Positions 15,929 through 24,241 of a stretch of DNA of 64,000 nucleotides are shown here, one piece after another; position 1 is the first letter of the stretch; the number at the start of each line of letters is the position of its first letter. A program made the translations under genes and the position numbers. Where the stretch lies: positions 1 to 64,000 of the forward strand of contig JAEYWA010000153.1 in assembly GCA_023431385.1 (NCBI GenBank), in the 5' to 3' direction. The notes beneath the pieces were generated by a model. It had not been told where the DNA came from and did no database searches. It was given only the letters and a program-made list of their open reading frames with translations. The DNA is from Bacillota bacterium. Its GTDB lineage: Bacteria > Bacillota > Clostridia > Acetivibrionales > DSM-1351.

Positions 15929-17404
15929 TTAACTATTACTTAATACTTTACCTATATCCAGAATCAGAATCATTCTCTTACCGCCATCCAGCTTTCCAAC
16001 ACTCTCTACATAATCACTGTCAATCCCGCTGCTTAAAATGTCCGGAGGTGCCTGAATCAATGTTTTTTCAAACCGTAGTACTTCTGAAACAGAATCAACA
16101 ATTATACCTGTCCTCTTTCCACTGAAATCGACGATAATAATCCTTGTAGCGTCGGTCACCTGCTTTTCTGCGAGATTAAAAAGCCTTCTCAAATCCAGCG
16201 CAGGAATTACATTTCCTCTCAGGTTGACAATGCCTTCAATATAATAGGGGGCTCTGGGTATCTTGGTAACCTCTGTCATTCTATTAATCTCCTGTACATT
16301 AGCTATTTTAATGCCATACTCTTCCATGTCAATTTTAAAGGTCACCAACTGCTCTTCGTCAAGAATCTGGACGGTTATACTTTTTTCCTCAGCCTGTTCT
16401 TCACAGGTCTCACTATTGCCTGTTATTGCACTTATCTCATCAGCGGATATCAGCTTTGCAGGTTCAAGCAAAAGAATCATTCTTTTTCCATTATTGAGCT
16501 TAGCTACACCCTTAAGCTGCTCCCCGCTGTGCTTAGAGAATTTTGGCGGAGGCTGAATAATACTTGTCTGTACCCTTAGAACTTCTGAAATTTTATCCAC
16601 CATAATTCCAGCAGTGAAGCTGCCCATGTCAACTACAAGAATTCTCGTATGGTCATCGATTTCCTTATAGTCCATTCCGAAGTAAGTCCTTAAGTTTATT
16701 ATTGGGAGCAGGTTATTACGTATGGATACTACTCCCTCAATATGAGCCTCACAATTTGGAACTTTAACTATTTGTGGAATACGGATGATTTCTTTTACAT
16801 CCATAATCCCAATGGCATATTCTTCATTATTAAGAAGAAATGAAACCAACTGTTCTTCATCAATAGACTCTGTTATCGCACTGCTTATTATAGATTCTAA
16901 TTTCTGTTTATCAGCATTTCGTCCGTTTAGTTTCTCTTTTCCGATTGTATTGACCTTCAAGGCCTTTACAACATCTAAAAGCATGACCAACCTATTTCCA
17001 TTGTCCAGCTTAACAACACCATTCAAATAATCTGAATCCACATTTTTTACTATCTGTGGTGGTTCCTCAATGTCAGCTGTACTGACTCGCATTACTTCCG
17101 ATACCCTGTCTACAATAACTCCAGTAGCCTTACCTTCAACATCTATGACCAGAACCCTGCTGTTTTCATCCTTAATTTTCCTTTCTAAATTAAACCGGGT
17201 TCTTCCATCAATAATAGGCAGGACATTTCCCCTTAAATTGCAGGCACCCTCCACATACGCTGGAGCATTCGGAACCTTTGTTATTTCAGGAACTCTGATA
17301 ATTTCCTTAACATCCATGATATCAGCCCCGAATTCATCATCACCAAGAAGGAAGGTAACCAACTGGCGCTCTGTAAGGCCGGTATTATTTATACCAGTTG
17401 CCAT
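15929..17404 (-). CDS. Triple-CheW scaffold protein (first copy)
   Basis: The 491-residue protein consists of three CheW domains at about 10-150, 180-325 and 345-490. Each has KEIIR or QEINR, K-PN/PRAP, IEG-VNLRGN and GKR-ILLLD-type motifs. Compared with the second copy at 219-1844 it lacks the basic N-terminal tail and its domains match the CheW consensus more closely. GGAGG lies 7 bases before the ATG. It directly follows the soluble chemoreceptor gene, its expected binding partner. Three receptor- or CheA-binding units per chain should alter array geometry; this is inferred. Confidence 0.93.
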   Translation of the reverse strand: MATGINNTGLTERQLVTFLLGDDEFGADIMDVKEIIRVPEITKVPNAPAYVEGACNLRGNVLPIIDGRTRFNLERKIKDENSRVLVIDVEGKATGVIVDRVSEVMRVSTADIEEPPQIVKNVDSDYLNGVVKLDNGNRLVMLLDVVKALKVNTIGKEKLNGRNADKQKLESIISSAITESIDEEQLVSFLLNNEEYAIGIMDVKEIIRIPQIVKVPNCEAHIEGVVSIRNNLLPIINLRTYFGMDYKEIDDHTRILVVDMGSFTAGIMVDKISEVLRVQTSIIQPPPKFSKHSGEQLKGVAKLNNGKRMILLLEPAKLISADEISAITGNSETCEEQAEEKSITVQILDEEQLVTFKIDMEEYGIKIANVQEINRMTEVTKIPRAPYYIEGIVNLRGNVIPALDLRRLFNLAEKQVTDATRIIIVDFSGKRTGIIVDSVSEVLRFEKTLIQAPPDILSSGIDSDYVESVGKLDGGKRMILILDIGKVLSNS

Positions 17405-17421
17405 AACTATTCCTCCGTTCT

Positions 17422-19362
17422 TTACATATTCTGAAGTTCATCGGCCAATCCTGATATCTCTTCGATGGCTTCTGCAAGTTCCTGCATACCTTTTGCCTGT
17501 TCAGAGGCTGCGGTTGATGCCTGTTGTGCTCCGCTGCTGGCCTCCTGGGCGGCAGTAGCAATTTGGTCAACACCCTTCCTTGCCTGCTCAAGGGCTATCA
17601 TAGACTCTTCTGAACCCCTCTGAATTTCTTTTGCACCTGATAGTATTTTAATCATATTCTCTTCAATTACATTCAGGTTGTGAGTAGTCTTTTTGGCCTT
17701 CTCAACTTCGGCAAAGGAGGTTTTGCTGGAAATATCCGTATCAGCCGATACCCTTTGGATTTGGTTCTGTATACCTCTAACAAGGTCTTTTATCTTATCT
17801 GTATTTTCTGCCGACTCATTGGCAAGTGCCCTAATATCTCCTGCAACCACTGAGAATCCTCTTCCAAATTCTCCTGCCCTGGCAGCTTCTATAGAACCAT
17901 TAACAGCCAGCATATTAGTTTGTATAGTGACATTCACAATGGCATCTACGATTTTATCGATTCTTCTTGTAGTCTCTTCAAGACTCTTTATGTTCCTTGC
18001 CGCTACAACACTGGCTTCAGCTGAAGAAGAAATTCCGGCAATCATATTATCAACAGCTATTTTATTGGCCTCCAATAACTTTTGGAGTTCCTCTATCTTA
18101 TCCCCTGAGTAGCCTGACCTATCACTCATTTGTTTAGAAGCAGCAGCAAGCCTTTCTGCCAGATTTGCTGCTTTCTCAGTAAGCTCTGCCTGAGCCCTGG
18201 CACCAGAAGATATCTGCTCCATAGCTTTTAATATCTCTCCAGCTGTCGAGTTTGCCTCCTCCACATTTGCTGACAATTCTTCTGAAGCTGCCGCTAGTGA
18301 CTCTGAGGATTTCTGAGCATCTGTAGATACCTTGAGGTCCTCGGCCATCTGAGCAAGATCAGCAGCACCGGCATTTAATTCGTTGAAAGCCTTATTCTGT
18401 ATCTGGATGGATTTTTCTACTTCTTCAGCAGCGCTGCTCTGCTGCTCTGCTGCTGCTGCAATTTGCTCGGCAATACCAAGGAACTCACCCGCTCCTTTAT
18501 TTGCATCCACTGCATTTTGTGATACCTCTGTTACATATTTTTGTACCTGTACAATCTCCTCATTGATTTTAATCAGGTCAGCAGTAGTTCTCTTTGCTTT
18601 CTCAACTTCATCATTGGCCGCGTTGCCGGCATTTTCAATATCTACTACAACAACTTTTACATTGTTTTGTATTTCAGTTACAAGTTCTCTTATATTCCTT
18701 GCAGATTTCTCAGAGGTTTCTGCCAGGTTTCTGACTTCATCGGCCACAACAGCAAATCCCTTACCGTGTTCGCCTGCTCTTGCTGCTTCTATGGCAGCAT
18801 TAAGTGCAAGAAGATTAGTCTGGTCAGCAATTCTGACAACGGCCTGTACAATTTCTCCGATCTCATTGGATTGCTTTTCAAGTTCTCCGACCAGTTTAAC
18901 CGACTCCATATTTGTATCAGCTGACTCTTTAATTCCTTTAATCATTAACTCGATATCGTTGGATGTATTTTCTAGTAAATCCTTAGCTATATCAACTCTT
19001 TCAAGCGAATCCTTTGCGTTTATGTCAGCAACTACTGAAGCCTTGTCGATCTGGTTAATGGCAGCCCTTGACTCTTCTGCCGCAGACGAAGCCTCACTGG
19101 CGCCCTTTGCGATTTGCTGCATAGTTGCGCCTAATTCTTCTGCAGCACTGCTGGCTTCTTCTATCCCTGAAGCCAGCTGTTCTGTAGCTACAGCTATTCT
19201 TTCAGCCAACTGCTGCTGTTTTGCCAATGTTCTAGCCCTTACCTTATCCTGCGCTTGTTTCCTCGCAAGTTCTCTCTTTCTCTCCATTTCATCTGTTGCC
19301 GATGCTAGTGCAGGTCCTTTTACACTTCTTTCGCTTGAAGGTTTTGCAAGCTTTTTTTCCAT
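17422..19362 (-). CDS. Soluble chemoreceptor with two signalling-tip regions
   Basis: The 646-residue protein has no signal peptide, transmembrane segment or HAMP domain. It is a long Ala/Glu/Lys/Gln-rich coiled coil carrying two methyl-accepting signalling cores: the first tip has [20 protein letters not shown] near residue 190, the second [20 protein letters not shown] near residue 500. Ordinary receptors have one. The N-terminal 60 residues are basic and may bind partners. The first tip matches the consensus closely, the second is diverged ([15 protein letters not shown]). It probably nucleates a cytoplasmic array with the triple-CheW proteins and CheA. AGGAGG lies 10 bases before the ATG. 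Confidence 0.9.
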   Translation of the reverse strand: MEKKLAKPSSERSVKGPALASATDEMERKRELARKQAQDKVRARTLAKQQQLAERIAVATEQLASGIEEASSAAEELGATMQQIAKGASEASSAAEESRAAINQIDKASVVADINAKDSLERVDIAKDLLENTSNDIELMIKGIKESADTNMESVKLVGELEKQSNEIGEIVQAVVRIADQTNLLALNAAIEAARAGEHGKGFAVVADEVRNLAETSEKSARNIRELVTEIQNNVKVVVVDIENAGNAANDEVEKAKRTTADLIKINEEIVQVQKYVTEVSQNAVDANKGAGEFLGIAEQIAAAAEQQSSAAEEVEKSIQIQNKAFNELNAGAADLAQMAEDLKVSTDAQKSSESLAAASEELSANVEEANSTAGEILKAMEQISSGARAQAELTEKAANLAERLAAASKQMSDRSGYSGDKIEELQKLLEANKIAVDNMIAGISSSAEASVVAARNIKSLEETTRRIDKIVDAIVNVTIQTNMLAVNGSIEAARAGEFGRGFSVVAGDIRALANESAENTDKIKDLVRGIQNQIQRVSADTDISSKTSFAEVEKAKKTTHNLNVIEENMIKILSGAKEIQRGSEESMIALEQARKGVDQIATAAQEASSGAQQASTAASEQAKGMQELAEAIEEISGLADELQNM

Positions 19363-19481
19363 AACAAAACAACCTCCTAAAATTATTAACTTTTACATGA
19401 AAGTTTATTTGATTAAATGCACTTAAATACAGACCTTGCACATCTATATTTCTCGTACATCACATCCTTAGATAGGAATAA

Positions 19482-19730
19482 CTAAGTTAATGAGCCCCCG
19501 ATTTCAAGTTCAGGATTAAAAATTATGTAGAACATATTCACTCCATCTACTGTAGGTTCATTCCCTAAATACCCATCCTTATATAGTGGAGTTATCTTTT
19601 GTCGAAGTTCTTCAATACTGCACATAATATTGTTTTGAACAAGTAGCCTGTGAATTTCTGCCAGTGTGTTAACCTCCGATTCACTGCCCTTTATGTATTT
19701 TAAAAATTCCTCATCCGTCAACTGGAACAT
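19482..19730 (-). CDS. Small protein of unknown function in array operon
   Basis: I do not recognise this family. The 82-residue protein is acidic, begins MFQLTDEEF and contains predicted helices (EVNTLAEIHRLLVQNN, SIEELRQKI) with a short winged-helix-like look followed by two possible strands (GVNMFYIIFNPEL). It has no cysteine pair, signal or membrane segment. AAGGAGG (19740-19746) is 9 bases from ATG 19730 and only 3 from the in-frame ATG 19736, so 19730 is preferred. It lies between the first receiver gene and the soluble receptor gene, so a role in assembling the array is possible but not shown. Confidence 0.65.
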   Translation of the reverse strand: MFQLTDEEFLKYIKGSESEVNTLAEIHRLLVQNNIMCSIEELRQKITPLYKDGYLGNEPTVDGVNMFYIIFNPELEIGGSLT

Positions 19731-19764
19731 AAACATTATCCTCCTTAATATATGTAAATTTATG

Positions 19765-20124
19765 TTAACTTTTGAATTTAGCCAGAGTTTTTATTACAAC
19801 CTCTTCCTTATACGGTTTTATAATAAATCCTTTAGCTCCACTCATAATTGCTCTTTGTACGTATGACTCCTGCCCCATGGCAGAAACAATAACAACTGTG
19901 GGTTTATATTCCAATCTACTAATCTCCTCCATGCACTCAATTCCATCCATTTCAGGCATTGTAATATCTAGTGTAACTATATCCGGATTTAGTTCCTGTA
20001 TTTTTTTTAACGCTATCCTTCCGTTTTCAGCCTCTCCAGCAACATGAAACCCATTTTTCTCCAGAATTTGTTTCAGCTGCATCCTAATAAAAGCAGCGTC
20101 GTCCACAATTAATACAGATGTCAT
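19765..20124 (-). CDS. CheY-like response regulator, first gene of array operon
   Basis: A 119-residue receiver with LIVDDAAFIR, phospho-Asp in IVTLDITMPEMDG and Lys in IIKPYKEE, close to CheY of the Bacillus type. ATG 20124 is preceded by AAGGGG; the frame stays open to 20157 without a better start. It is the first gene downstream of the promoters at 20165-20190 and 20434-20463, so it heads the 20-kb unit. Confidence 0.92.
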   Translation of the reverse strand: MTSVLIVDDAAFIRMQLKQILEKNGFHVAGEAENGRIALKKIQELNPDIVTLDITMPEMDGIECMEEISRLEYKPTVVIVSAMGQESYVQRAIMSGAKGFIIKPYKEEVVIKTLAKFKS

Positions 20125-20164
20125 AATAACCCCTTTCCAAGTAACAGATAATATCAAGTTTGAG

Positions 20165-20190
20165 CAATCGGTGATTTCCTTTTAATCTTA
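20165..20190 (-). promoter_or_regulatory. Possible sigma-D (SigD/FliA-type) promoter
   Basis: On the minus strand TAAG (20190-20187), a 15-base spacer and CCGATTG (20171-20165) resemble the Bacillus/Clostridium sigma-D consensus TAAA-N14-16-CCGATAT (3 of 4 and 5 of 7 matches). It lies about 40 bases before the first receiver gene. Motility sigma factors often drive chemotaxis genes. Only sequence resemblance supports it. Confidence 0.4.
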
Positions 20191-20404
20191 AGCCTTATCT
20201 ACATTTTGTTAATAATTTTACATAAGTATTTTACATAAACTAGTATTAAAGCATATTTTTACCTACTAAATATTTACTATTTGGTATTACTACATAATAA
20301 GTAATAGATAATATAAAGATACTATAAAGAGATTTTCAGCATAGTTGCCATAACTAATTAACTTTTTTCACCTGATGAAATTATGATAAAATTCAAAGAT
20401 ATGT

Positions 20405-20430
20405 ATCAGGTGAGTATTCACTCGCCTGAT
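20405..20430. promoter_or_regulatory. TetR-type operator palindrome at the array operon promoter
   Basis: ATCAGGTGAGT (20405-20415), four bases, then ACTCGCCTGAT (20420-20430): ten of eleven arm positions are complementary. It begins four bases downstream of the -10 box at 20434-20439, over the expected transcription start. The same half-site, ACTCACCTGAT, occurs at 24017-24027 just downstream of the TetR gene's own promoter. A further CACCTGAT lies at 20369-20376. Confidence 0.65.
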
Positions 20431-20433
20431 GTA

Positions 20434-20463
20434 ATTATAAAGTCCTATAGTTCAATATGTCAA
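20434..20463 (-). promoter_or_regulatory. Strong sigma-A promoter of the array operon
   Basis: On the minus strand TTGACA (20463-20458), an 18-base spacer and TATAAT (20439-20434) are both perfect consensus hexamers. Transcription would start near 20427, inside the palindrome, giving a leader of about 300 bases before the first receiver gene. The 609-base stretch 20125-20733 is otherwise AT-rich and holds no gene that I can support. Confidence 0.75.
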
Positions 20464-20690
20464 GTCCCATACTTATTTTTCCTATTGATTTTGCAATTTT
20501 TTAGAATTTGTTATGTTATGGAGAATTGCATAGAAGAAGTTGTTCAGTGTTTCTAGCAAATGAATTGTTTGATAAATCCAAGAGATTACCGATTTAAAGC
20601 ACATTAAAAAACCGACATTAGTGTTACGGCCTACTCGTAGGAGTAAATAAAATCATTATATTGTGTATAGAGATGGCTACAAAAATGTGA

Positions 20691-20710
20691 AGGGGTCAAT
20701 CTTGTCCCCT
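20691..20710 (-). terminator. Weak terminator after the kinase-receiver operon
   Basis: AGGGG (20691-20695) pairs with CCCCT (20706-20710) with a ten-base loop; on the minus strand the hairpin is followed after TCAC by ATTTTTG. It lies just after the stop of the receiver gene at 20734. Five base pairs make it weak. Confidence 0.4.
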
Positions 20711-20733
20711 CCACAAACTATCGAATAATTAAA

Positions 20734-21126
20734 CTAAAGTACCGCCAGCTTTCTCATGGCCTCTTCCAGCTTATTTAGTTCAATTGGCTTATTAACATAG
20801 GCTTCCAGCCCTGTCGTAAAAGCACTCATAACATAGTTTGTCTCTCCCAAAGCAGTAGTAACTATGATCTTTGTGCGATTTGCCTCTTCAATTCCTCTGA
20901 CTTCCTCCAACTCTCGAATTGTCTTTAATGCCTTGATCCCATCAATTTTTGGCATCATGACATCAAGGCATATCAAATCATAGGGTTTTCCCGTATCAAG
21001 CCCCAGGATAAATGCCTCAATCGCTTCAATACCATCTATTGTTAGATCACATTCACCGTAAAAAGACATAAATTTGAATATAAACTTCCGACTGGCAAAG
21101 TCGTCTTCTGCTATCAATATTTTCAT
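20734..21126 (-). CDS. CheY-like response regulator paired with hybrid kinase
   Basis: A 130-residue receiver with LIAEDDFASRKF, phospho-Asp in LICLDVMMPKIDG and Lys in VNKPIE. Unlike the receivers of the array operon it is closest in style to Spo0F/hybrid-kinase partners. It starts 2 bases after the hybrid kinase stop, with GAGGGG nine bases upstream, and is the last gene of the TetR-kinase-receiver unit. It is the likely phosphate acceptor for that kinase, whose own HPt is degenerate. Confidence 0.9.
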   Translation of the reverse strand: MKILIAEDDFASRKFIFKFMSFYGECDLTIDGIEAIEAFILGLDTGKPYDLICLDVMMPKIDGIKALKTIRELEEVRGIEEANRTKIIVTTALGETNYVMSAFTTGLEAYVNKPIELNKLEEAMRKLAVL

Positions 21127-21128
21127 CC

Positions 21129-23333
21129 CTATTTTCCCCTCGTTTGTAATATATTTTTGAATGCATCACTTATTTTCGGCATCTCATAAATAATACCTTT
21201 CAAATCTTCACGTCTTGCCGCAAGCTCTATTGTGAACGCAATTCTTTTTAACTCATCTGCACGAATACTGGCAGCAAGCTTTTTAATTATATTAGCTTCT
21301 TTCTCTATTGTGGTTATATCGTTGTTATCCAGAGCTTCTTTCATACTTTGGATGTGCTGTCCTATCCTTTCATGCAGTTCAATGGTTTCCGTTGGATTCA
21401 TGATCTTCTCATCAGTCTGTAGAGAGTCTAGGATTTCCCTCTCCTTTATTTTCTTAGCATACCTGTCAAGGATAGCGTATAACTCTTCCATCCGCACCGG
21501 TTTTGCTATATATTCATCCATACCAATAGATAAAAAGCGTTCTTTATCTCCTTTTAAAGCATATGCGGTCACTGCAACAATCGGAATGTGTTTTACCTCG
21601 CCTTCCATCTCCCGGATACGTTGAGTTGTATCAATACCATCAATTTCCGGCATTTTAATATCCATAAAGATAATATCGAAATTCTCCTTCTTAATGATAT
21701 CAAGGGCCTCTTTACCATTTGGTGCAATTTGCATTGTGTGCCCTTTATTCGATAACATCTGTTGAAACACATTCTGGTGTACCTCATCATCTTCTACCAG
21801 AAGGATTTTCAGAGGAATATTCAGGTTTTTAACCAGGTCCTTATCGGCTTCTTTCTTTACAGGTACTTGTCCAACCATTAGAGGTAAAGTAAAGAAAAAA
21901 GTACTTCCTTCTCCCTTTCTGCTTTCTACCTGTATTGTACCGCCCATCCTTTCCACAAGCTGTTTAGAAATTGCCAGTCCAAGGCCTGTTCCGCCAAACT
22001 TTCTGGTTATCGAACCATTAATTTGACTAAAGCACTGAAACAGTCGGTCCATTTCACTTTCATCAATTCCTATGCCAGTATCTGACACTCTGAATAAAAG
22101 CTCAAAATTGTCCGATTTCTTAGAATGCTTTTCAATAGATAGTACAACCCCCCCGTTTTCAGTAAACTTCAATGCATTTCCGATAAGATTATCCAAAATC
22201 TGTTTTAACCTCATGGAATCACCTATTAAATACGTCGGTATTCCAGATGAAAACTGATATTCCAAAGAAAGATGCCTATGGTCTGCTTGAACAGAGTGAG
22301 CTTTTATTACATCCTCAATTAATCTATAAATATTAAAATTCGTATTATCGATAGTTAACTTCCCCGCTTCCATTTTAGAAAAGTCAAGAATATCGTTGAT
22401 TACCTTTAATAATGAGTCTGCGCAGGATTTTGCAACATTTAAATTATCCCTTAGTTTTTTATCAATATCTGATACTAATGCCAAATTGAGCATTCCAATT
22501 ATTCCATTTAAGGGAGTACGTATTTCATGGCTCATATTTGCCAGAAATTCGCTCTTTGCCTTATTCGCATTCTCTGCAGTCTCCTTTGCTCCCTCTAATT
22601 GCTTTTCGGCAGCTTTAAGATCTGTAATGTCATCAATGATTACCATAACCTGTTTTTCTCCAGAAACAGCAACGGGTACAAAATTAATTTTATACCAAAG
22701 CTTTTTGTTTTTCCCGTTGATTATCAAGGTTTTCTGAATAATTTCATTATTGAGAGGTTCCCCTGACCGCAGGACCTGCCTTATTAATTTCCTAAGAGGC
22801 TTGGGAGTTACACCATGGCTATATCCCATCATTCTAACAAAAGCCGGGTTCATCTTCCTAACAACAATATTTTCGTCCACTATTGCCATTCCTAATGGAT
22901 TTGACTCAAACTGAATTTCTAAGCTTCTCCATTCTCGGCGGAGTTCTTCCTCTATTGTTTTAATTCGTGTAATATCTCTGAAAATGATAATAATCCCGGT
23001 AATATCATGCTCGGAGTTCCTTATTGGTGAACAACTGGCTGATATAAGTTTTTTTATCCCGCTTCTTGAAATCAGAACGATATTACTCTGAAGTTCAACC
23101 GCTTTTCCAGCATCCAAAGCCATAGTAATCGGGCTTTCCATAGCTTCACCAGTAGTCGCATTTACTACTGAAAACACCTTGTCGAAAGCCATGCCAGTAG
23201 CAGTTTGTGATGACTGTTCTGTTATCTCCTCGGCAGCAGAGTTTATAAACGTTATTACTCCATCCAAATCGGTAATGATCACACCTTCTCCTATACAAGC
23301 AAATACTTCCTTAGAGTTTAATTCTTTCATCAT
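21129..23333 (-). CDS. Soluble hybrid histidine kinase PAS-PAS-HisKA-HATPase-REC-HPt-like
   Basis: The 734-residue kinase has two PAS domains (about 5-125 and 135-255), a HisKA domain with phospho-acceptor His in [15 protein letters not shown], an HATPase domain ([32 protein letters not shown]), a receiver ([11 protein letters not shown], Asp in [17 protein letters not shown]) and a C-terminal helical domain of HPt type. In that last domain the position expected to be the phospho-acceptor His reads Asn ([11 protein letters not shown]), so phosphotransfer there seems lost. No membrane segment is present. ATG 23333 is favoured, with GAGGG 5 bases upstream. It follows the TetR gene by about 70 bases with no terminator, so the two are probably co-transcribed. 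Confidence 0.92.
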   Translation of the reverse strand: MMKELNSKEVFACIGEGVIITDLDGVITFINSAAEEITEQSSQTATGMAFDKVFSVVNATTGEAMESPITMALDAGKAVELQSNIVLISRSGIKKLISASCSPIRNSEHDITGIIIIFRDITRIKTIEEELRREWRSLEIQFESNPLGMAIVDENIVVRKMNPAFVRMMGYSHGVTPKPLRKLIRQVLRSGEPLNNEIIQKTLIINGKNKKLWYKINFVPVAVSGEKQVMVIIDDITDLKAAEKQLEGAKETAENANKAKSEFLANMSHEIRTPLNGIIGMLNLALVSDIDKKLRDNLNVAKSCADSLLKVINDILDFSKMEAGKLTIDNTNFNIYRLIEDVIKAHSVQADHRHLSLEYQFSSGIPTYLIGDSMRLKQILDNLIGNALKFTENGGVVLSIEKHSKKSDNFELLFRVSDTGIGIDESEMDRLFQCFSQINGSITRKFGGTGLGLAISKQLVERMGGTIQVESRKGEGSTFFFTLPLMVGQVPVKKEADKDLVKNLNIPLKILLVEDDEVHQNVFQQMLSNKGHTMQIAPNGKEALDIIKKENFDIIFMDIKMPEIDGIDTTQRIREMEGEVKHIPIVAVTAYALKGDKERFLSIGMDEYIAKPVRMEELYAILDRYAKKIKEREILDSLQTDEKIMNPTETIELHERIGQHIQSMKEALDNNDITTIEKEANIIKKLAASIRADELKRIAFTIELAARREDLKGIIYEMPKISDAFKNILQTRGK

Positions 23334-23405
23334 TTTCACCCTCTTATCCTGTACACCTCGGGTATGTTCACCTTATCCTTGAATCAACAAAAAACTTGAA
23401 AATAA

Positions 23406-23984
23406 TTAGCAAGTCTCCATTATATAGTTGTGAGCTGTAAGAATCCTTTCCTTAAGTGGAAAGTTATACTTTCTCATTCTCCACTTCAAGCTAATAGCTG
23501 TAAAAGTACCCAGAATGATATCGGAATAGCTTTCACTATCAATATCAGGCCTTATTTCACCATAATCTATACCTCTTTTAATGAGATATGTAATAAAACT
23601 TGATCGTGATTCGAATATCTCTATGATTCTGTGTGCAATTCCTGCCTCATTTTTCAATACCTCGTATGATTGCAGAATAGAGGTCATAGCAGGATAGCTT
23701 TCATAGTATTCGGCAAACCTTGTGATGAAGTATGTAATACTATCCTTGGCAGAAAACCTGTTCATTTCAATAGTCTGCTTAATATCAACATCAAACATGG
23801 TATAATAGTCCAAAACAGCCAGAATAATCCCATCTTTGCTGCGATAATGCTTGTATAAAGTCCCCTCCGCAATCTTCTGTCTTTTAGCTATTTCCTTTGT
23901 AGACAGACCCTGAAAACCCAACTCGTCTATAATCTCTATTGCAGTAAGAATAATTCCCTCTTTCCGTTTTATATATATGCTCAC
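23406..23984 (-). CDS. TetR-family regulator, likely controls the array operon
   Basis: The 192-residue protein has the TetR N-terminal helix-turn-helix (FQGLSTKEIAKRQKIAEGTLYKHYRSKDGI) and a helical ligand/dimer domain. GTG 23984 is chosen because GGGGTG lies 5 bases upstream; an ATG at 24005 lies within the operator region. Its promoter (24042-24070) is followed by a palindrome at 24002-24027, indicating self-repression. A better copy of that palindrome overlaps the start of the array operon transcript at 20405-20430. The ligand is unknown. The gene probably forms one unit with the hybrid kinase and receiver genes downstream. Confidence 0.88.
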   Translation of the reverse strand: MSIYIKRKEGIILTAIEIIDELGFQGLSTKEIAKRQKIAEGTLYKHYRSKDGIILAVLDYYTMFDVDIKQTIEMNRFSAKDSITYFITRFAEYYESYPAMTSILQSYEVLKNEAGIAHRIIEIFESRSSFITYLIKRGIDYGEIRPDIDSESYSDIILGTFTAISLKWRMRKYNFPLKERILTAHNYIMETC

Positions 23985-24001
23985 ATCAACACCCCATATA
24001 C

Positions 24002-24027
24002 GCATTGCGAGTAACCACTCACCTGAT
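24002..24027. promoter_or_regulatory. Imperfect TetR operator in front of its own gene
   Basis: The right arm ACTCACCTGAT (24017-24027) is exact for the half-site also found at 20405-20415; the left arm GCATTGCGAGT (24002-24012) keeps only GxGAGT. The arms are four bases apart, as at the array promoter. The site is downstream of the -10 box and just before the GTG start, fitting autorepression. Confidence 0.55.
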
Positions 24028-24041
24028 ATTTTATGTTTTTT

Positions 24042-24070
24042 ATTCTATAGTTATTACTTTCTTATGTCAA
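24042..24070 (-). promoter_or_regulatory. Sigma-A promoter of the TetR-kinase-receiver unit
   Basis: On the minus strand TTGACA (24070-24065), 17 bases, then TAGAAT (24047-24042). The transcript would start near 24035, upstream of the operator. Confidence 0.7.
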
Positions 24071-24189
24071 TGTAGATTTTCGTTAGGGTGTATATACCAT
24101 TATCTTGTTTTCTCTTACCTTATACTTCTTATTAATAGTATTTCCCTGTAAGCACTAAATGATATTTCATTCCCATATTGTATGTACAC

Positions 24190-24214
24190 AAAAAAGCAAT
24201 ACCGAAGTATTGCT
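24190..24214 (-). terminator. Intrinsic terminator after the MutS-like gene
   Basis: On the minus strand AGCAATAC and GTATTGCT form a perfect 8-base-pair stem (24195-24202 with 24207-24214) around a TTCG loop, followed by six T residues (24195-24190). Confidence 0.9.
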
Positions 24215-24241
24215 CCTTTTACGTTTTATATTTATAGTATT

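Noticed and set aside
18383..19426. Long plus-strand open frame opposite the soluble receptor gene
   Set aside because: It is Ser/Ala/Cys-rich as expected from the antisense of an Ala/Glu coiled-coil gene and has no ribosome site or recognisable domain.
20125..20733. Cyclic di-GMP or other riboswitch in the array leader
   Set aside because: I looked on both strands for the conserved motifs of cyclic di-GMP, SAM, purine, lysine and T-box elements and found none; the stretch is mostly AT-rich with a small CCTA/TAGG hairpin near 20620.
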